In this document: positions 13,350-25,786 of the stretch, piece after piece
Numbering within the stretch: the stretch's first letter is position 1
Layout of the letters: each line of letters begins with the position of its first letter
Origin: Tetrahymena thermophila SB210
Lineage: Eukaryota > Ciliophora > Oligohymenophorea > Hymenostomatida > Tetrahymenidae
Assembly (NCBI RefSeq): GCF_000189635.1
Contig: NW_002476226.1
Coordinates: 310,001-374,000, forward strand
Direction of reading: 5' to 3'
DNA length: 64,000 nucleotides
Made by a program: the position numbers and the translations under genes
The notes under the pieces: model-generated
Databases searched by the model: none
Told to the model about the DNA's origin: nothing
Seen by the model: only the letters and a program-made list of their open reading frames with translations

Positions 13350-13729
13350 AATGCATAAAATTATTGATTGTCAAGTTTTTTTTTAGTAAAATAATTTCAA
13401 AAATTATAAATTGAAAAAAATCAAAAGCAAAAATTAATTGTTTATTTTTATTATTCTAATTTTTATTCTTTGATAAATTAAAATTATTTCATCAGAAATA
13501 ATAAAAAATAAAATATTTAAATTATTTAATAAATTAAATTTATTTTATTTTTTTGATCAAATAAAAGAAGAAAAAATATTATTGATTCCTTCAAATTGAA
13601 TAGAAATTAGTTTTAAATCTAAAAATAATTTCTGACGTCGTTGTAAATCTTTAAAAGATTTAATAAGAATTACAAATAAATATTTTATATAATAAAAATT
13701 ATTTTAAATAATTGACTATAAAATTAAAT
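13350..13729. other. Convergent intergenic spacer
   Basis: AT-rich spacer between two stop codons. Nothing recognised. Confidence 0.55.
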
Positions 13730-14650
13730 TCAAAAGATTTCTCTTTCTCTGTGTTGATCTTCCTCTCTAGATACCTAGCTTATAGTTTCTTCTTTTGCAG
13801 CTTCTAGTCGTTTTTAAACTTATTTTACAAAATAACTAATAACGATAATAGTAAATAGTATAAAAAGTAGGTTAATAGCAAGATCTTTGTATGCTTCTTC
13901 TCCTTTCTTTGGTGAGTTATAGTTGTCATAAATGTTTTTGATCGATTTGCCGATATATGCATAGAAAATAGCAAAAATAATTATACTCAATAACACAGGT
14001 AAAAAGAATTATTTATAAGTAATTTTCATTATTCCCATTCCATAATCTTATAATATTGGAGGGAAAATCGTTATTACTCTTAAAAAGAAGGCAATCTTGA
14101 AAGGATGCTCAGACGCATGATCTGAAAAAGCTTCTAGATATTCATTATCTTATATTAAAGCTCTTAACTTATCTCTGAAAATATATCTCCCCAATAAAAA
14201 TGTGATAGATAATCCTGTCATTTTGAATGCTACTATTAGTAAAATTCCGTAAATTAAAGGCTTTACAATATAGCCAATCATAGTTTCGATTATAAATATA
14301 GGTATACCTACAATGAGACAAATTAATCCTACGAAAAATACAGTAACATAAGCCTATATGTTATTTTCCTTTAATTGATAAATCAAATCTATATACCAAA
14401 CTCTAAAAGGCTCAACAGCAGCAAAAACAATCAGTAAAGCCAAAAACATCATCATATAAATTACTGCTGCTATTATCAATATTCTTTTATGTAGAGATTC
14501 ATCTCTAGCTCTTCTTGCAGTAGATGTATCAGAATGGTTGTCAGGTATATTTTAATGTTCTAACTATGTACTTGAGTCTCTATTTAAATCAGAATAATTT
14601 CTTTATTATATCGAATCTTATTCCTTTTGAAGTAGATTATCAGTTTCCAT
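13730..14650 (-). CDS. VTT-domain (TVP38/TMEM64/TMEM41-like, SNARE-associated Golgi protein) membrane protein
   Basis: A single intronless frame of 306 residues, ATG at 14648-14650 and TGA at 13730-13732. Residues 1-55 are hydrophilic. Several hydrophobic segments follow: AAVIYMMMFLALLIVFAAV, then VTVFFVGLICLIVGIPIFI, then a third. The conserved block FLGRYIFRDK, followed by FFLRVITIFPP and YGMGIMKITY, is the hallmark of the VTT/DedA-like fold, including the Arg and the FPP before a Gly. The C-terminus is a membrane segment and then a charged coil (KRLEAAKEET). VTT proteins of the TMEM41B/VMP1 group are phospholipid scramblases of the ER; TVP38/TMEM64 members act in the Golgi or ER. The subfamily here is uncertain. 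Confidence 0.85.
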
Positions 14651-15037
14651 TCTATCACTCTATCAATATCTTACTAATGCCTACTATTTATTTACAATTT
14701 TAATCAATCTGATTGGAAAAATCTAATTTGATTAAATCTTATTCGCGTTTGATGAATAATTTAACAAATTCCAAATACTGAAAAATAAAATTTCAAAATA
14801 AACCAATATTACAAATGTTAAAAATTAAATCTTACATTACTTACTTTTGTATTTATTTTTACAATTTTTTCTTTTGTTTAATATCCTAAGAATTATTAAT
14901 TAAGCTAATTAAAACTTTATTTTAGCATATCATAGTTGATTGCATACAATTATATATACACTATAATACATTTTTACACTAAACTTATTTTATTAACATT
15001 TAATTATGTATTTAAATTTTCATTAAGCTTTTTTTGT
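14651..15037. other. Upstream region of the VTT gene
   Basis: AT-rich spacer between the VTT start codon and the end of the next minus-strand gene. Probably holds the VTT promoter; no motif seen. Confidence 0.5.
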
Positions 15038-18000
15038 TCAACTCATTTAAAAGTTGTCCATCGGTTTGTTATTTTTACTCTGTGCTTTGTATTTACTGAT
15101 TTTTTGAATTGTGTCTATAAAAAAAATATTAATTAATTAATTTTTTATTTATTGATTAATTATTTTTAAATAATATTTACTTTTATTTAAATCTATCTTT
15201 CTAAATGACTCATAAATATCAGATATCTTGAATGATTCTACAGTCTAGGCCTTTTCAAAGAGTTTCAAGAAGAAATAATCTTTTTAATCTTTAGTCATAG
15301 GAGGATCTAGTAACTGTTAGTTAACTTTTTCAAACTATTCAATTGTAAATCTTTCTTTATCTTTGACATGAGGTTCTTACTCTAAACCTTGCTTGATGGT
15401 CTAGTAAAACTAGTTTATAATCTAAATATTCATTAAAATTAAATGCCAAATTGAAGTAAAAAGCAATATTTACCTTTGTAACTTCATCATCCAATTTTTC
15501 CTTCTCTTCCTTTTCAAAGTATCTTAGTTCCTTTATCAAATTTCTAAGAGTGCTTCTGAAAACTTAAATATTGGTACTTTAATCCTAATGAAAGTCAACA
15601 TAATCATTTTAATTATTATTCTCTATTAAATACCTTGCTACTAGCAAAGCAATTTCTGTTTTTTAAATATTAAAAGGGCTCCTTGAATTAATTAAAAGAT
15701 AAAAAATTAAACATGAAAATTATTCCAAAAGATAAAATTATAAATTACTGCTGAAGCTTAACAACTGTTTCTGATATAGTTATATAATTCGATTAAGTTT
15801 CTAATTTAGATAAAAATTCTTTGATGACTTCATCTAAGTTTCTATACTTTAGAGAACACCTTAAATTTAATTCTTTACCTGTTTTATATTTTATAAAAAA
15901 AACAACAACAACATTTTTTAACAGCAATTTTTTGAAAATGATTATTTAAATACCTATTTTTTCTACCTCTTCAAATTTAACAGTTGGTAATCTTTTTGTA
16001 TGTTAAGGTTTGCTTTGATCTACTTTTTTATTTATGTCTTTTATTTCATTTGCTTGGTTTTGATAAGCATAAGGAATACTCATTATATCACCATTGCTTT
16101 GATTTAATTCTCTTTGATGCTACAGGTTGATTCTATTTCTTTCTTCGAGCTGTGCATTCATTTTTATTTTATTTGCATCTAATTCTTCTTTTAACTTATT
16201 ATATTATTCTTAAAGTTTTTATTTTTCTTTGCTCTCTGCAGCTAATTTTTCTGTTGCATCCTTTATAGCTTTTACAGCACTTTTTTGCTATTTTTTTAGC
16301 TCATCTTCTTTTTCAGATAATTTATTATCAAGCATTTTTATTTTATCAATTCTAATATTAAAAGTAAAAATTAACTTATTTTAATCAAAATAATGAAATG
16401 TAATGTAAATAAATACGCCTGCTTTAGCTTTTTATCTTCTTCATTAATTTTTTAAGCTTCCTTTTCTAATTTAGTGTTTATATCTGCCAACCTCTTTATT
16501 TCTGCATCTTACCATTTTACTTTTTCAGTTAATTATTAGAGCTTTTCTTCTTTGGTTGCTAATTTTTTATTGGCTTCTTAAAGTTCTTTAGTAACTTCAA
16601 CTCTTTTGGCCTAATTATTAAAATTTTAAAATAAATTTATACATATTTTTTAATATATTACTTCCTTGTCGAGCAAAGTTCTTTCTTGGTCCTCAAAGTT
16701 TCTTTTCTACTCCTCGTTTTCTTATTTTATTTTGTTCACCATAGAGAATTGCATTTACATATATTTATCAGCATCTGTTAAATCTTTAAACCTTTAAATT
16801 AACAAATTAATTTAGTTGAAACTAAAATTATATGCAAAAAGTATGTATAATATTTACGATAATAGTTCTGCATAGTCCCTAATAGATTAATCAAATAATG
16901 TCTTTAGTCTAATGCATTCCTATTTTGTTTAATCAAGTTCAATTTGTAATTCTTTTAAATTATTTAGCTTATAATCTCTTTTAAATTTCTAAATTTCTGT
17001 ATTTGCCTAGTTTAGTTGAAGTTTTAAGTCTTGAACTTATTTCTTAAGATTGACGATTAGCAAGTTCTAAAAATTAAATCATTTTGAATAAAAAATACAA
17101 TGCATAATAAAGCAAATAATAATATTACCTCTCTTGTACCACTTTTACCATTTTTTTAATCTAAATATGTTTCTACATCTCCCAAAAGCTTATAAAGCTT
17201 TTAATTTTCTCTCTAATTATACATAAAACAACAAGTTTATTACTCTCTTAAAATGATTAAATTATATATTTTTACCATTAATGTCATGTTCTTTGTTTTA
17301 AGTTCAATATTCTCTTTTTATACTTAACTCCACATATATTTAATTTACATGTTTTCTTCCCATAATTTTTCCTATTTATTAGTATATTATATATTAACAC
17401 AATTGTTACTGTAAATCTAAATTTTAGCAGTTACTTTATCTTTTTTTATATTTTTTGGAGCTACTATTTTAAGGTCTTCTGCTGAAGGTGGTCTTAATAA
17501 AGGTACACCAGCTATATTCGGACTTTAATAATAAAATTTTCAATCACTTTTATCTATATCATTCAAAAATATACTCAAATGCATCAGCTATTTATGGCTA
17601 ATGAAAATTTTTAACTGATTAAGAACCATTGAACATAGGTTTTTGCATTTCTTAAGGTGATGAAGGCATTTGCATAAATTTATTTGTAGTACTACTTGAA
17701 GGCCTTAAAGATCTATTTTTATTAAGAGTGTGAGCTGACCTATTATATTTTGATTTAATTTCAGAATTATTACTCTCATTTTTTAGCTAAAATAAAATAT
17801 TTATTTATACTAATGTCTCTATAAAGTATCTCCTTAGCTATTAAAATATTAGCTATTTATTGGATTTCTTGTTTGTACATCAACATTTTCTATATTGCTT
17901 TATATGCCTTGCGGGTAAACAGCGCTAAATGGCCTCTGCATTGACCCTTTCTTTAAATTAAAACAAATTGCATATATTTATCGAATTATCGTGCAATAAA

Positions 18001-18043
18001 ATATTACATTTTACTAATTAAATTGTGTTCCAAAGGAATTCAT
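15038..18043 (-). CDS. Coiled-coil protein, function unknown (RPFSA motif near N-terminus)
   Basis: Starts MNSFGTQFNQQN at 18041-18043; after the first intron comes GSMQRPFSAVYPQG. An early Ser/Asn-rich stretch leads to RPPSAEDLKIVAPKN. The central part (about 17400-15950) is almost entirely heptad-rich, Lys/Glu/Gln-rich coiled coil spread over several exons. A C-terminal globular piece follows, with YFEKEEKEKLDDEV and YFFLKLFEKAQ. The last exon ends NFQMS at TGA 15038-15040. Small RPxSA-type motifs are common in ciliary and basal-body proteins of ciliates, which is only a hint. I do not recognise the family. Several junctions, notably near 17785-17820, are guesses. Confidence 0.6.
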
Positions 18044-19000
18044 AATTAACAATATCCTAAATAAGAAACTTCAATCTAATACTAAATATTTCAAATACTA
18101 TTTTTATCTATGCCTATGAAATTTATTTTAAAAGCCTTAAGTAATTAACATGATTTAAAAATATTCTTAATTTTACTATTTATTATAAATTTTTAAACTA
18201 TCTTTTAGTGCTACAATATTTGAAAAATTAAAGAGAAATTAAACTTCAATGTTTTTATTAAAAGTTAATTAAATACCTGAAGGAGAAACAGAGTGTTTGT
18301 TATAGATAAAATATTAGATCAATTACACTAAATGAATATTATTAGTATCAATTAAAGAATATTTGATTTTTTGATAAGTAGGGATTTATGAAAAGTAGGA
18401 ATTATTTTAAATTGTGATTTGAAATTAAAATTACTCAAAAAGTAAATAAAAAGATTTAAAAAATTTTTTAAGCATATTTAATTGTTTTATGTAAATAAAG
18501 AAAATTTAAAAGCTTTAACAACAAATTTAAGGAAATTAAGATTGGCTAAATGATATAAATTAACTTAATTGTGAGAATAAAAGAAGTAACAATATGAAGA
18601 TATTTTTTTAATAAAATTTTATTTTTAATAATTGTATAAGAGTACAAATTAACACTAACCAAACAATCATGCTTAAGATACTAAGTAAAATAAGCAAGCT
18701 TTCTTACTATAGTCATTGATTATTTTTCTTTTTTATTAATAGAGTGAATTAAGTTAGTTAGTTAGTTAGTTTCCATTTTTAAAGCAACCAGCTTTCTAGT
18801 AAAATAAACAAAATCCTATCTATGAAGTATTATATTCATACTTCGTATTAAATCCCACTCAAATTGATATGGAATGAAATTCACTCATTTAGTATCTTAC
18901 TACATTAGCATTGATTTATTTGTTAGCCATATATTTTATAGAATTATTTAATATATTTTTATTTTTTTATATTTAGCTTTCTCAATACATTAATAAATTT

Positions 19001-19038
<38 letters not shown>

Positions 19039-19049
19039 TATGAGATTTC
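18044..19049. other. Intergenic region with GATA and AGTT tandem repeats
   Basis: Lies upstream of the coiled-coil gene and downstream of the DHHC gene. Holds (AGTT)5 at 18752-18771 and (GATA)9 at 19001-19036. No gene recognised. Confidence 0.55.
19001..19036. repeat. (GATA)9 microsatellite
   Basis: Nine perfect GATA units, 14 bases beyond the stop codon of the ankyrin-DHHC gene, so probably in its 3' untranslated region. Confidence 0.95.
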
Positions 19050-21900
19050 TCAGATTTGAAGATCGTAAGAAGGATTTTTATTATTTCTAAAGCACATATC
19101 AACCATATTTGTAAACACTCCTTCTTTTTGGTTATCTGAGTAACCTTAGAGTAAGGACTATTCATGATCTACTGTAGTAGATATTGAGTCAGTTATACTT
19201 GAACTATTTGCATAGAATCTTTCTTCCTCAGAATTTATTTCAATCTTTTTATTTTAAAATAAGTAAAATATATTTTAAAAAAATAATTTTTACTTGTTTT
19301 TGATAGGTTTTCTTAGGCTTATATCCGTATTTCTCACTTGTTGTTATTCCAGATAGTAAATTTGATGTTTGTACACACAATAAAATTCTTTTTAAAATTT
19401 AAAATACAAATAAATTTATTTTAAATGTTAAATTAGTTAAATTTTTTTACCCAACACAGATTAAGAAGATTGAGCACATAGCAGTGCAATAAATTGAAGT
19501 TATCAAGTGCAAAATCTCCAAAGCTTATCTATCTTCGATAATTGTTAAGAAATACTATTCAACAGGCTCAGTTGAGGAGAAATCTATTTAAATAAAATAT
19601 GAGAAGATTTAATTTTTTAAGTTGAGAAAAGATATCTGAAAATTATTACAAATTCCATGGAAAATTAATTAGAAAATGAGTTAGATAAATATCGATAAGA
19701 CAAATAGGTAGAAATATTTATAGTTATTTGATCCAACGCAGTTATTAATCCAAGGACAATGATGATCGTAGACTTTAACACACTTGTTGCAGATATCACA
19801 ATGTTTCGATCTCTTAGGTTAAATGATCTATTTTAATTTTTTTTTTTTTTAATGATGTTAAATATTGACTTTTTAAATATTTACTTAACATTTAGCACAT
19901 ATTTGTGATGGATCTGAAACTTATTTAAGAAGAGAAAATAAATGTTCATCACATTTGCCTTTATGCTCTAAATAACCTGGATTTCCTAACCAAGCCCCAA
20001 AGAATAACAAAATTGTTATTACTGAAATAGTAATAAATGCACAAAATAGCTCAACGCTAGCCACATCTTTTTTTATAAATATTTTTGTTTAGATTATATG
20101 AATGAAATATGTTTTATTTTTACAAGGAATCACAAATAAGAGAGACCCAACAAATGTAGAGATGTAAAGAGATAAAAATAAGACAAGTAATCTTTTCTTT
20201 CTTCTTAGTTTTTCGAAAGGGATTTGTAGATTGCAAGTTTCTGCTAAGCCAGGTTTTGAGCTCTGAGTGATTTATATACATTAAAATTTAACAATAAGTT
20301 ATTGTAAAAAAAAAATAATTACCAAAATTTATCCTATTATTTCTCTTTTCTTTTAGATAGCATGATCGTATGCAGTTAAATTTTCAAAATCTTTGATGTT
20401 TTTGTCAGCACCTGCATGTAAAAGCTTTCTTACAATTTGAATACACCCATCTATGACTGCATAGTGAAGAGGCGTCATCATGTTATCATAATCTTAAATG
20501 TTAAATTCAGCTCCCCATGCAAGAAGAAAAGAAACAGCATTAGTGGCGCTTTTTTAATTATTTAAAGAATTAAATTCAGTCAATAAAATAATATTTTTAG
20601 TTTTTGAAAAGATGTATTTTTAACTAAAAAATTAAAACTTGTTTATTGCTTAATACAAATAATCTAATAATTTTAAATTTATTTTTTTTTTATATTTAAT
20701 TACCTTTAAAATGCAGCCCAGTGAATGGGTGTTCTCCCATTTTAATCTTTTTCGTCAATGGACAAACCATTAATTTTTAGATAGCACTTTTATAATAAAA
20801 AAGATATTATTAGATATTTATTATTGTTCATGGTAGATAATTAATGTAGATAGATAAAAGATTGTTTTTCATTCACTTCTTATTCATTAATATTGCATAA
20901 TTTAATATTGGTTAATAAATATCTTTTCTAGTTAGGCAAATTAATGAATTTGTTTACATAACTCTATCATTTAAGTTATTTTAATTCTATATGATTTTAT
21001 TTTAGAGAGTTCAAAATTAATTTAATTAATTTTACCATAACATTAATAGAGTCTCCTTACGCAGCTGTATGCATCGCAGTCAAGCCTAAAATTTAATTTA
21101 ATCAAATAAAGATTTGAGAATAGATTTTTAATAATTTTATTCTAATCTAAAGTTTATTATATTTATCATTTGATTATTTTAGCTCATTATGATAACTTGA
21201 TAGACGTTTGATATAACTTTAAAATCTAATAAGTGAATAATTACCAGCAACATTTGATAGGTGCAAGTTTGCTCCTTTTCCATGTAAATATTCAACAGCT
21301 TGCTATGATTTAATATTTTTGAATATATGAGATTACAAAATACTTCTAATAAATCTATAAAAAACTATAAAATTGACTAATTTTTACTAATTTTCCAGTA
21401 TATGATGCTAAATGAATGCAAGTATATCCTTCATAATTTCTCATGTTAATAAAGTGTTTTAACATTTAGCTGTGAGGAGATTTTTCAAAATATTCTACAA
21501 TCATTTCAATTACAGTCATGCTGGAATGTTAGCAAGCTACATGCAATACTATTAGTATTAAAATAAAATTATGAAGTTAAAATAGCTTAAATTATATGTA
21601 TAGTAACTATTTTATTCTATATGAAAACACAAACTAAAATTGTAATGCGCTTGGTATATATTTTTTGAATTTTGTTGTTCCCAAATTTATTTTTGATATG
21701 TATTTAAGAATAATTATATGTTAATAGGTACAATTTTCCATTTTCTGATTGTTAGCAATCTCGATTAAATTCAAACATGTGAAGTCTTTAAATATTTATT
21801 TTAATCTTCTTAGTTCATTATTTGCAACGGCATTAAAAAGCTCATATTATATTTGGTCAAAAGACTCAGAGTCTTCATAACTTTCTGACCTTAACTGCAT
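19050..21900 (-). CDS. Ankyrin-repeat DHHC palmitoyltransferase (ZDHHC13/17-like layout)
   Basis: ATG at 21898-21900 is directly preceded by an in-frame TGA, which supports the start. Ankyrin repeats fill about 21540-20380, e.g. [15 protein letters not shown] and [20 protein letters not shown]. Membrane segments flank the catalytic zinc finger: [20 protein letters not shown], then [13 protein letters not shown]. The DHHC codons lie at 19756-19767 and the CRD cysteines are intact, so it should be active. After the finger come more hydrophobic segments, then a cytosolic tail ending KNPSYDLQI at TGA 19050-19052. DHHC enzymes move palmitate from CoA to protein cysteines on Golgi, endosome or plasma membranes; ankyrin repeats in this class recruit substrates. 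The layout matches HIP14-type enzymes; orthology is not proven. At least nine introns. Confidence 0.88.
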
Positions 21901-22744
21901 TCAAAAGTTATTTTTGTTACTCTTTCTTTTTAATACTTGATTTAATGTATTAGTTGGATTCTTATTCCTCTTCAAAAAGCTATGACAAAAATAATTAATT
22001 AATAAATTTTTCACAAACAAACAAACAAACAAACAAAAAAACAAGCAAACAATCTCAATTGATTTAGTTAAGGTCTTTTCTATGAATGAATAAGTGATAA
22101 AAAATTAATCAAAAATCTTTAATAAAGATAGAAAGGTTGAAGAAACAACTAAATTGGTTTAATGTATATCCCATTAAAAACTAGAATATATCAATTTGAC
22201 TGACAGATTAATTTTCATTTATTTTACATACTTTATTTAGATATAAATTCATTTATTTCTGTCACCCTCTCAAATTATTGATTGATTACGAAATTAATTA
22301 CTTTATATTCTTTTTAGTAAAGCCAGATTTCTTTTATAAAAAATAAATATCACTCACTAATAAAATTACATATTTTATAAAATCAAATAAATACCATACC
22401 ATAAATTTATTCAAATACATCCACTCATTTCAGTTCAATTCCTAATTCATGAAATGACCTTATATTTTTTAAAAATTATTTTTTTTTTCATTTTTTTTAT
22501 CTATCTACTTTCTAAACATAATTAATTACTTTTAAAAATATTTTATTCAGTAATTTAATTAAAAATTTTATAAAAATTAAATAGATTCTCTTATAAAAAA
22601 AAATGAAAATTATAAAAAATTTAAGATTAATATTGATAAATAGGTAATTAAATTATTTGATAATTACATATAATAAATATTTCAAATTCAGCCAAATAAA
22701 TAAATAAATAAAGCAATAATAATAGAAGATAAAAATTATTAGTT
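21901..22744. other. Divergent intergenic region with ACAA repeat
   Basis: Between the DHHC gene and the Rab-like gene, which face apart. Carries an ACAA-type repeat at 22013-22050. No gene seen. Confidence 0.55.
22013..22050. repeat. (ACAA)n simple repeat, imperfect
   Basis: About nine ACAA/ACAAG-like units with one A-run interruption, upstream of the DHHC start codon. Confidence 0.85.
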
Positions 22745-24105
22745 ATGATTACCGTAGCTTCCAATAATAAATTAAACAAAGTAGCTATTATAGGATAAGA
22801 AGGTAAAATTATCTTTGCGTCTAATCGAGTTAAGTATATCTATTATCAATAAAAAATAGGATCAGGCAAAACATCTTTGTTGCAGAAATATAGTAAACCA
22901 GACATTGATATTTCAAGCTAAGAGAAAAAAATTACAAGAATTGCCGATTAATCATTTATTTCATAAACTTTAAAAGATATCAAAAACAAACCGCTATAGA
23001 TATCATGTTTTGATACTGTAATTTAATATGAATATATTTATAATTATTAGTAATTATGTTTGTTTTACTACTGACTGATTAGGTTGGAAAAGAAAGTTAG
23101 AAATCATTGTCAAGACATTTATACAGAAATGCTCTTGCAATCATTATCGTTTTTGATTTGAGATAGTAAGATATAAAGCTTTTGAATTTTTATCTGATAT
23201 TTTATTAATGATAAATATTAAATAGTTTTTACAAAAATGAAGTTGAGTGCCTAAATTAAGTGAAAAAATGGTATAAGTTTAGTTATGCACCTGACAATAA
23301 TCACTAAATTACTCCTTTAACTTATTTTGTAGGAGCAAAGCAAGATCTATTAAGTGAAGACTAATTAAATGAGTAAAATTTAAGATTTTTCAAAACTTAT
23401 TTAATTAACCTTACATTAATTAAATATATCCAATTTATTCATTTACAAGTTCTTTCACATATTTAAATATTACATAAAATAGTTTTGAGTATAGAAGAAA
23501 CAAACTATTTGAAAAAATGAATACTATTGAGAAACAATATTATATTGAAACAAGTGCATATAATAACATAAATATCCAAAAAGTAAATCAGTTAAATTAA
23601 TTATTCTGAATCAAAAAATCTTTTAATGATATTTGTTTATTATTTACTTAAAAAAAAGCTATTTGATGATATATTTAAAGGAGTTTTTTTAGAATTTATT
23701 GCTACAACTGTTACATATGAACAATTTCAAAACTTAAATGTATTTACTTTAAATAAAGTAAGTAATTAAATGACTGAATCAAGCATTAACTCTAAAAATC
23801 AAAGTAAAAATTATGCATCTTTATATTCAGAATCTGAAAATAATTTATCTGAGAGAAATAAAAATTAAAGTTAAAATTCCTCTAATATATAAGCTAATAA
23901 TTAGAAAGAACTAAATATTGGCTAAAGTAGAAATTAAGATTAGAATAATGGTTAAAGCAACTAAGATGATTTAGAAAATTAAAAATAAATTAATTTATAA
24001 AATTAGAGTGAAAAATATAATACCAAATCTTAAAACCCTAATACAATCTATGTATAAAATAATAATCAAAAGGAAAAAAATAATGAAAAATCATCATGTT
24101 GTTGA
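22745..24105 (+). CDS. Divergent Rab-like small GTPase with C-terminal Cys-Cys
   Basis: Starts MITVASNNKLNKVAIIGQEG. P-loop: GQEGSGKTSLLQKY. The G3 box is degenerate (DTVGKESQ instead of DTAGQE). The next strand reads ALAIIIVFDL. G4 is GAKQDLL instead of NKxD. G5 is ETSAYNN. After the GTPase fold comes a long Asn/Ser/Gln-rich linker (over 100 residues), mostly TAA/TAG-coded. It ends KSSCC at TGA 24103-24105, a Rab-type double geranylgeranyl signal. So a membrane-attached traffic GTPase is likely, but the catalytic Gln is Lys and the guanine-specificity Asn is Ala. Five introns; the one at about 23371-23482 skips an AT-rich piece and rejoins in phase as DFEYRRNKLFEK. Confidence 0.8.
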
Positions 24106-24260
24106 TTCTTATAATTCTTTATTTGTAACAAAATTACTTAACTTATATTAAATATTTTATCATATATATTTATATGCATGCAAAACTGTATATATAAATA
24201 GTTAACAAAAAACTTTAAATATTTTTAAATATAACTTTATTATTTGGGTTTAAAAATATT

Positions 24261-25142
24261 TCACTATTTTCCTTCTTCATTTACTGGACCAGATCCAGAT
24301 TAGCATCCACAATTTCCTCCCCATTTTTCCATAGGATATGTTTTGCAATCATATATTTTTTTCCCCAGTCTTAAGTTTACTTAATTATGTAAATCGCATA
24401 AGTACTCCATAAAATCTTATCTAGTACGTCCAGTAAATTATTATTTACTTGTCATTTTTAAGAAATGTCCTGAACATTCTTTACAAGGATAGAACTAACC
24501 ACTTAAATAAATTAATAAAAAATTTAATAAAAATTATTTTATAGATTAAAAAAAGTTTTTTGTTTATATATTAATGATCGATCCAAAAGCTATGATAGCT
24601 CTTGTATTCTTGTTGAAATTTTAATATATTTATTTACAATAAATTTAAGAATAGATTGGTCTTTTCAACAAATTCTTCATTAACTTCTAGAGGATAAGTA
24701 GCAGAAATCATATGTAAGACCATCCATCCACAGTTTCCTAATTCAGTTCTTGTAATATTGTAATGCTTTTCTGATTTTATGGGTAGTTAAATACTTGCAT
24801 TTATTTTTATGTTTCAAATATTTAATTAACTTTACCATATTCATTTATTTTCTTCACTCCCTTGTTTTTTGTTTCCTAATCTTCTTCTTATTTCTTTTTT
24901 GCGATTTCTTCTTCAGTTAGATCAGGATCATTTATATTATAAGTATATGGGTCTACTTTACCGCCACCCCACTCATCTGGTATCACAGCTGAAAAATATT
25001 TCTAAAAAGCTAATGCTTTAGGATCTACTTTTTTTACTTTTTCAGAATTCATATTAAAATTATGAATTGTCTACATAGTAAATAAACACAACAAAAATCC
25101 CGCTATAGCTCCTATAACTATATATTGTTTATCACTAGCCAT
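24261..25142 (-). CDS. Erv1/ALR-type FAD-dependent sulfhydryl oxidase with N-terminal membrane segment
   Basis: Starts MASDKQYIVIGAIAGFLLCL at 25140-25142, a membrane helix or signal anchor, then a charged linker. The Erv/ALR fold follows: ELGNCGWMVLHMISATYP (the Trp-Leu-His FAD helix), the redox pair YPCKECSGHF (C-x2-C coded at 24474-24485), then LCDLHNQVNLRLGKKIYDC with the HN-x-VN FAD motif and the structural C-x16-C. The enzyme makes disulfides and passes electrons to O2 or cytochrome c. In the mitochondrial intermembrane space it reoxidises Mia40; secreted or ER relatives exist. The C-terminus adds GGNCGCQSGSG, an extra C-x-C that could be a shuttle pair as in plant and protist Erv1. Ends at TGA 24261-24263. 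Family sure, location not. Confidence 0.9.
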
Positions 25143-25786
25143 CTATTTATTTTTAAGAATTTTGTTAAAATTCAAGATTCTTAGTACAATTAAAATTACT
25201 TATCCAATGAATTTAAGTCAATTAATTTAAAATAAATGATAATTTTTGTATTTAAAAATGAAATAAATATCTTTATACAATCAATATATTTGATGATTAT
25301 AAATTAATTATTGAAATTGAAAATATTTATTTTAAAAAGGCTTATTAAAACTTTTTTGATTTAAAGAAAAAAAAATAAATTGAATAATTTTATAAAAAAA
25401 AATAAAAACAAAAACATAAATTAATAAAATATTTTTTTTTTCAATAAAATGATAATTTATCATTATTATGAAATATCCTATGTGTCAAGGGAGGTTTTTT
25501 AACTTGGTTTATATTTATTTACACATAAAATAAACTTATGATAAAAATTTTTTAATTTTAAAAGAAACATAAAATGTTAGTTAACCTTCTTCTTACTTTA
25601 AAATATTTTTAAAATTCTGAAATTAATTATTTATCTGAATTGTTGAATGATTAAATTTATAATTGGGAGTTAAGAAAATGAATCCACAGATATTCTTTAA
25701 TTAAAATAAATAAGTATTAGTTTATAAATATTATAATTAATTTATTTTTATGATGAATTATTAATTTATTTATTTATATTATTAAT
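25143..25786. other. Intergenic spacer upstream of the Erv1-like gene
   Basis: AT-rich with TTTATTTATT runs. It likely includes the Erv1-like promoter. No gene recognised. Confidence 0.5.

Noticed and set aside
14936-15136. Plus-strand frame rich in Phe/Leu/Ile near the end of the coiled-coil gene
   Set aside because: It runs antisense across the last exon and AT-rich spacer, with no splice or start context.
19001-19036. Tandem repeat considered as a CRISPR-like or telomere-like array
   Set aside because: The 4-bp unit has no spacers and is not the ciliate telomere repeat; a simple microsatellite.
18959-19165. Minus-strand frame ending in Ser-Ile-Tyr-Leu repeats
   Set aside because: It is the (GATA)9 microsatellite read as protein, overlapping the DHHC gene's last exon in another frame.
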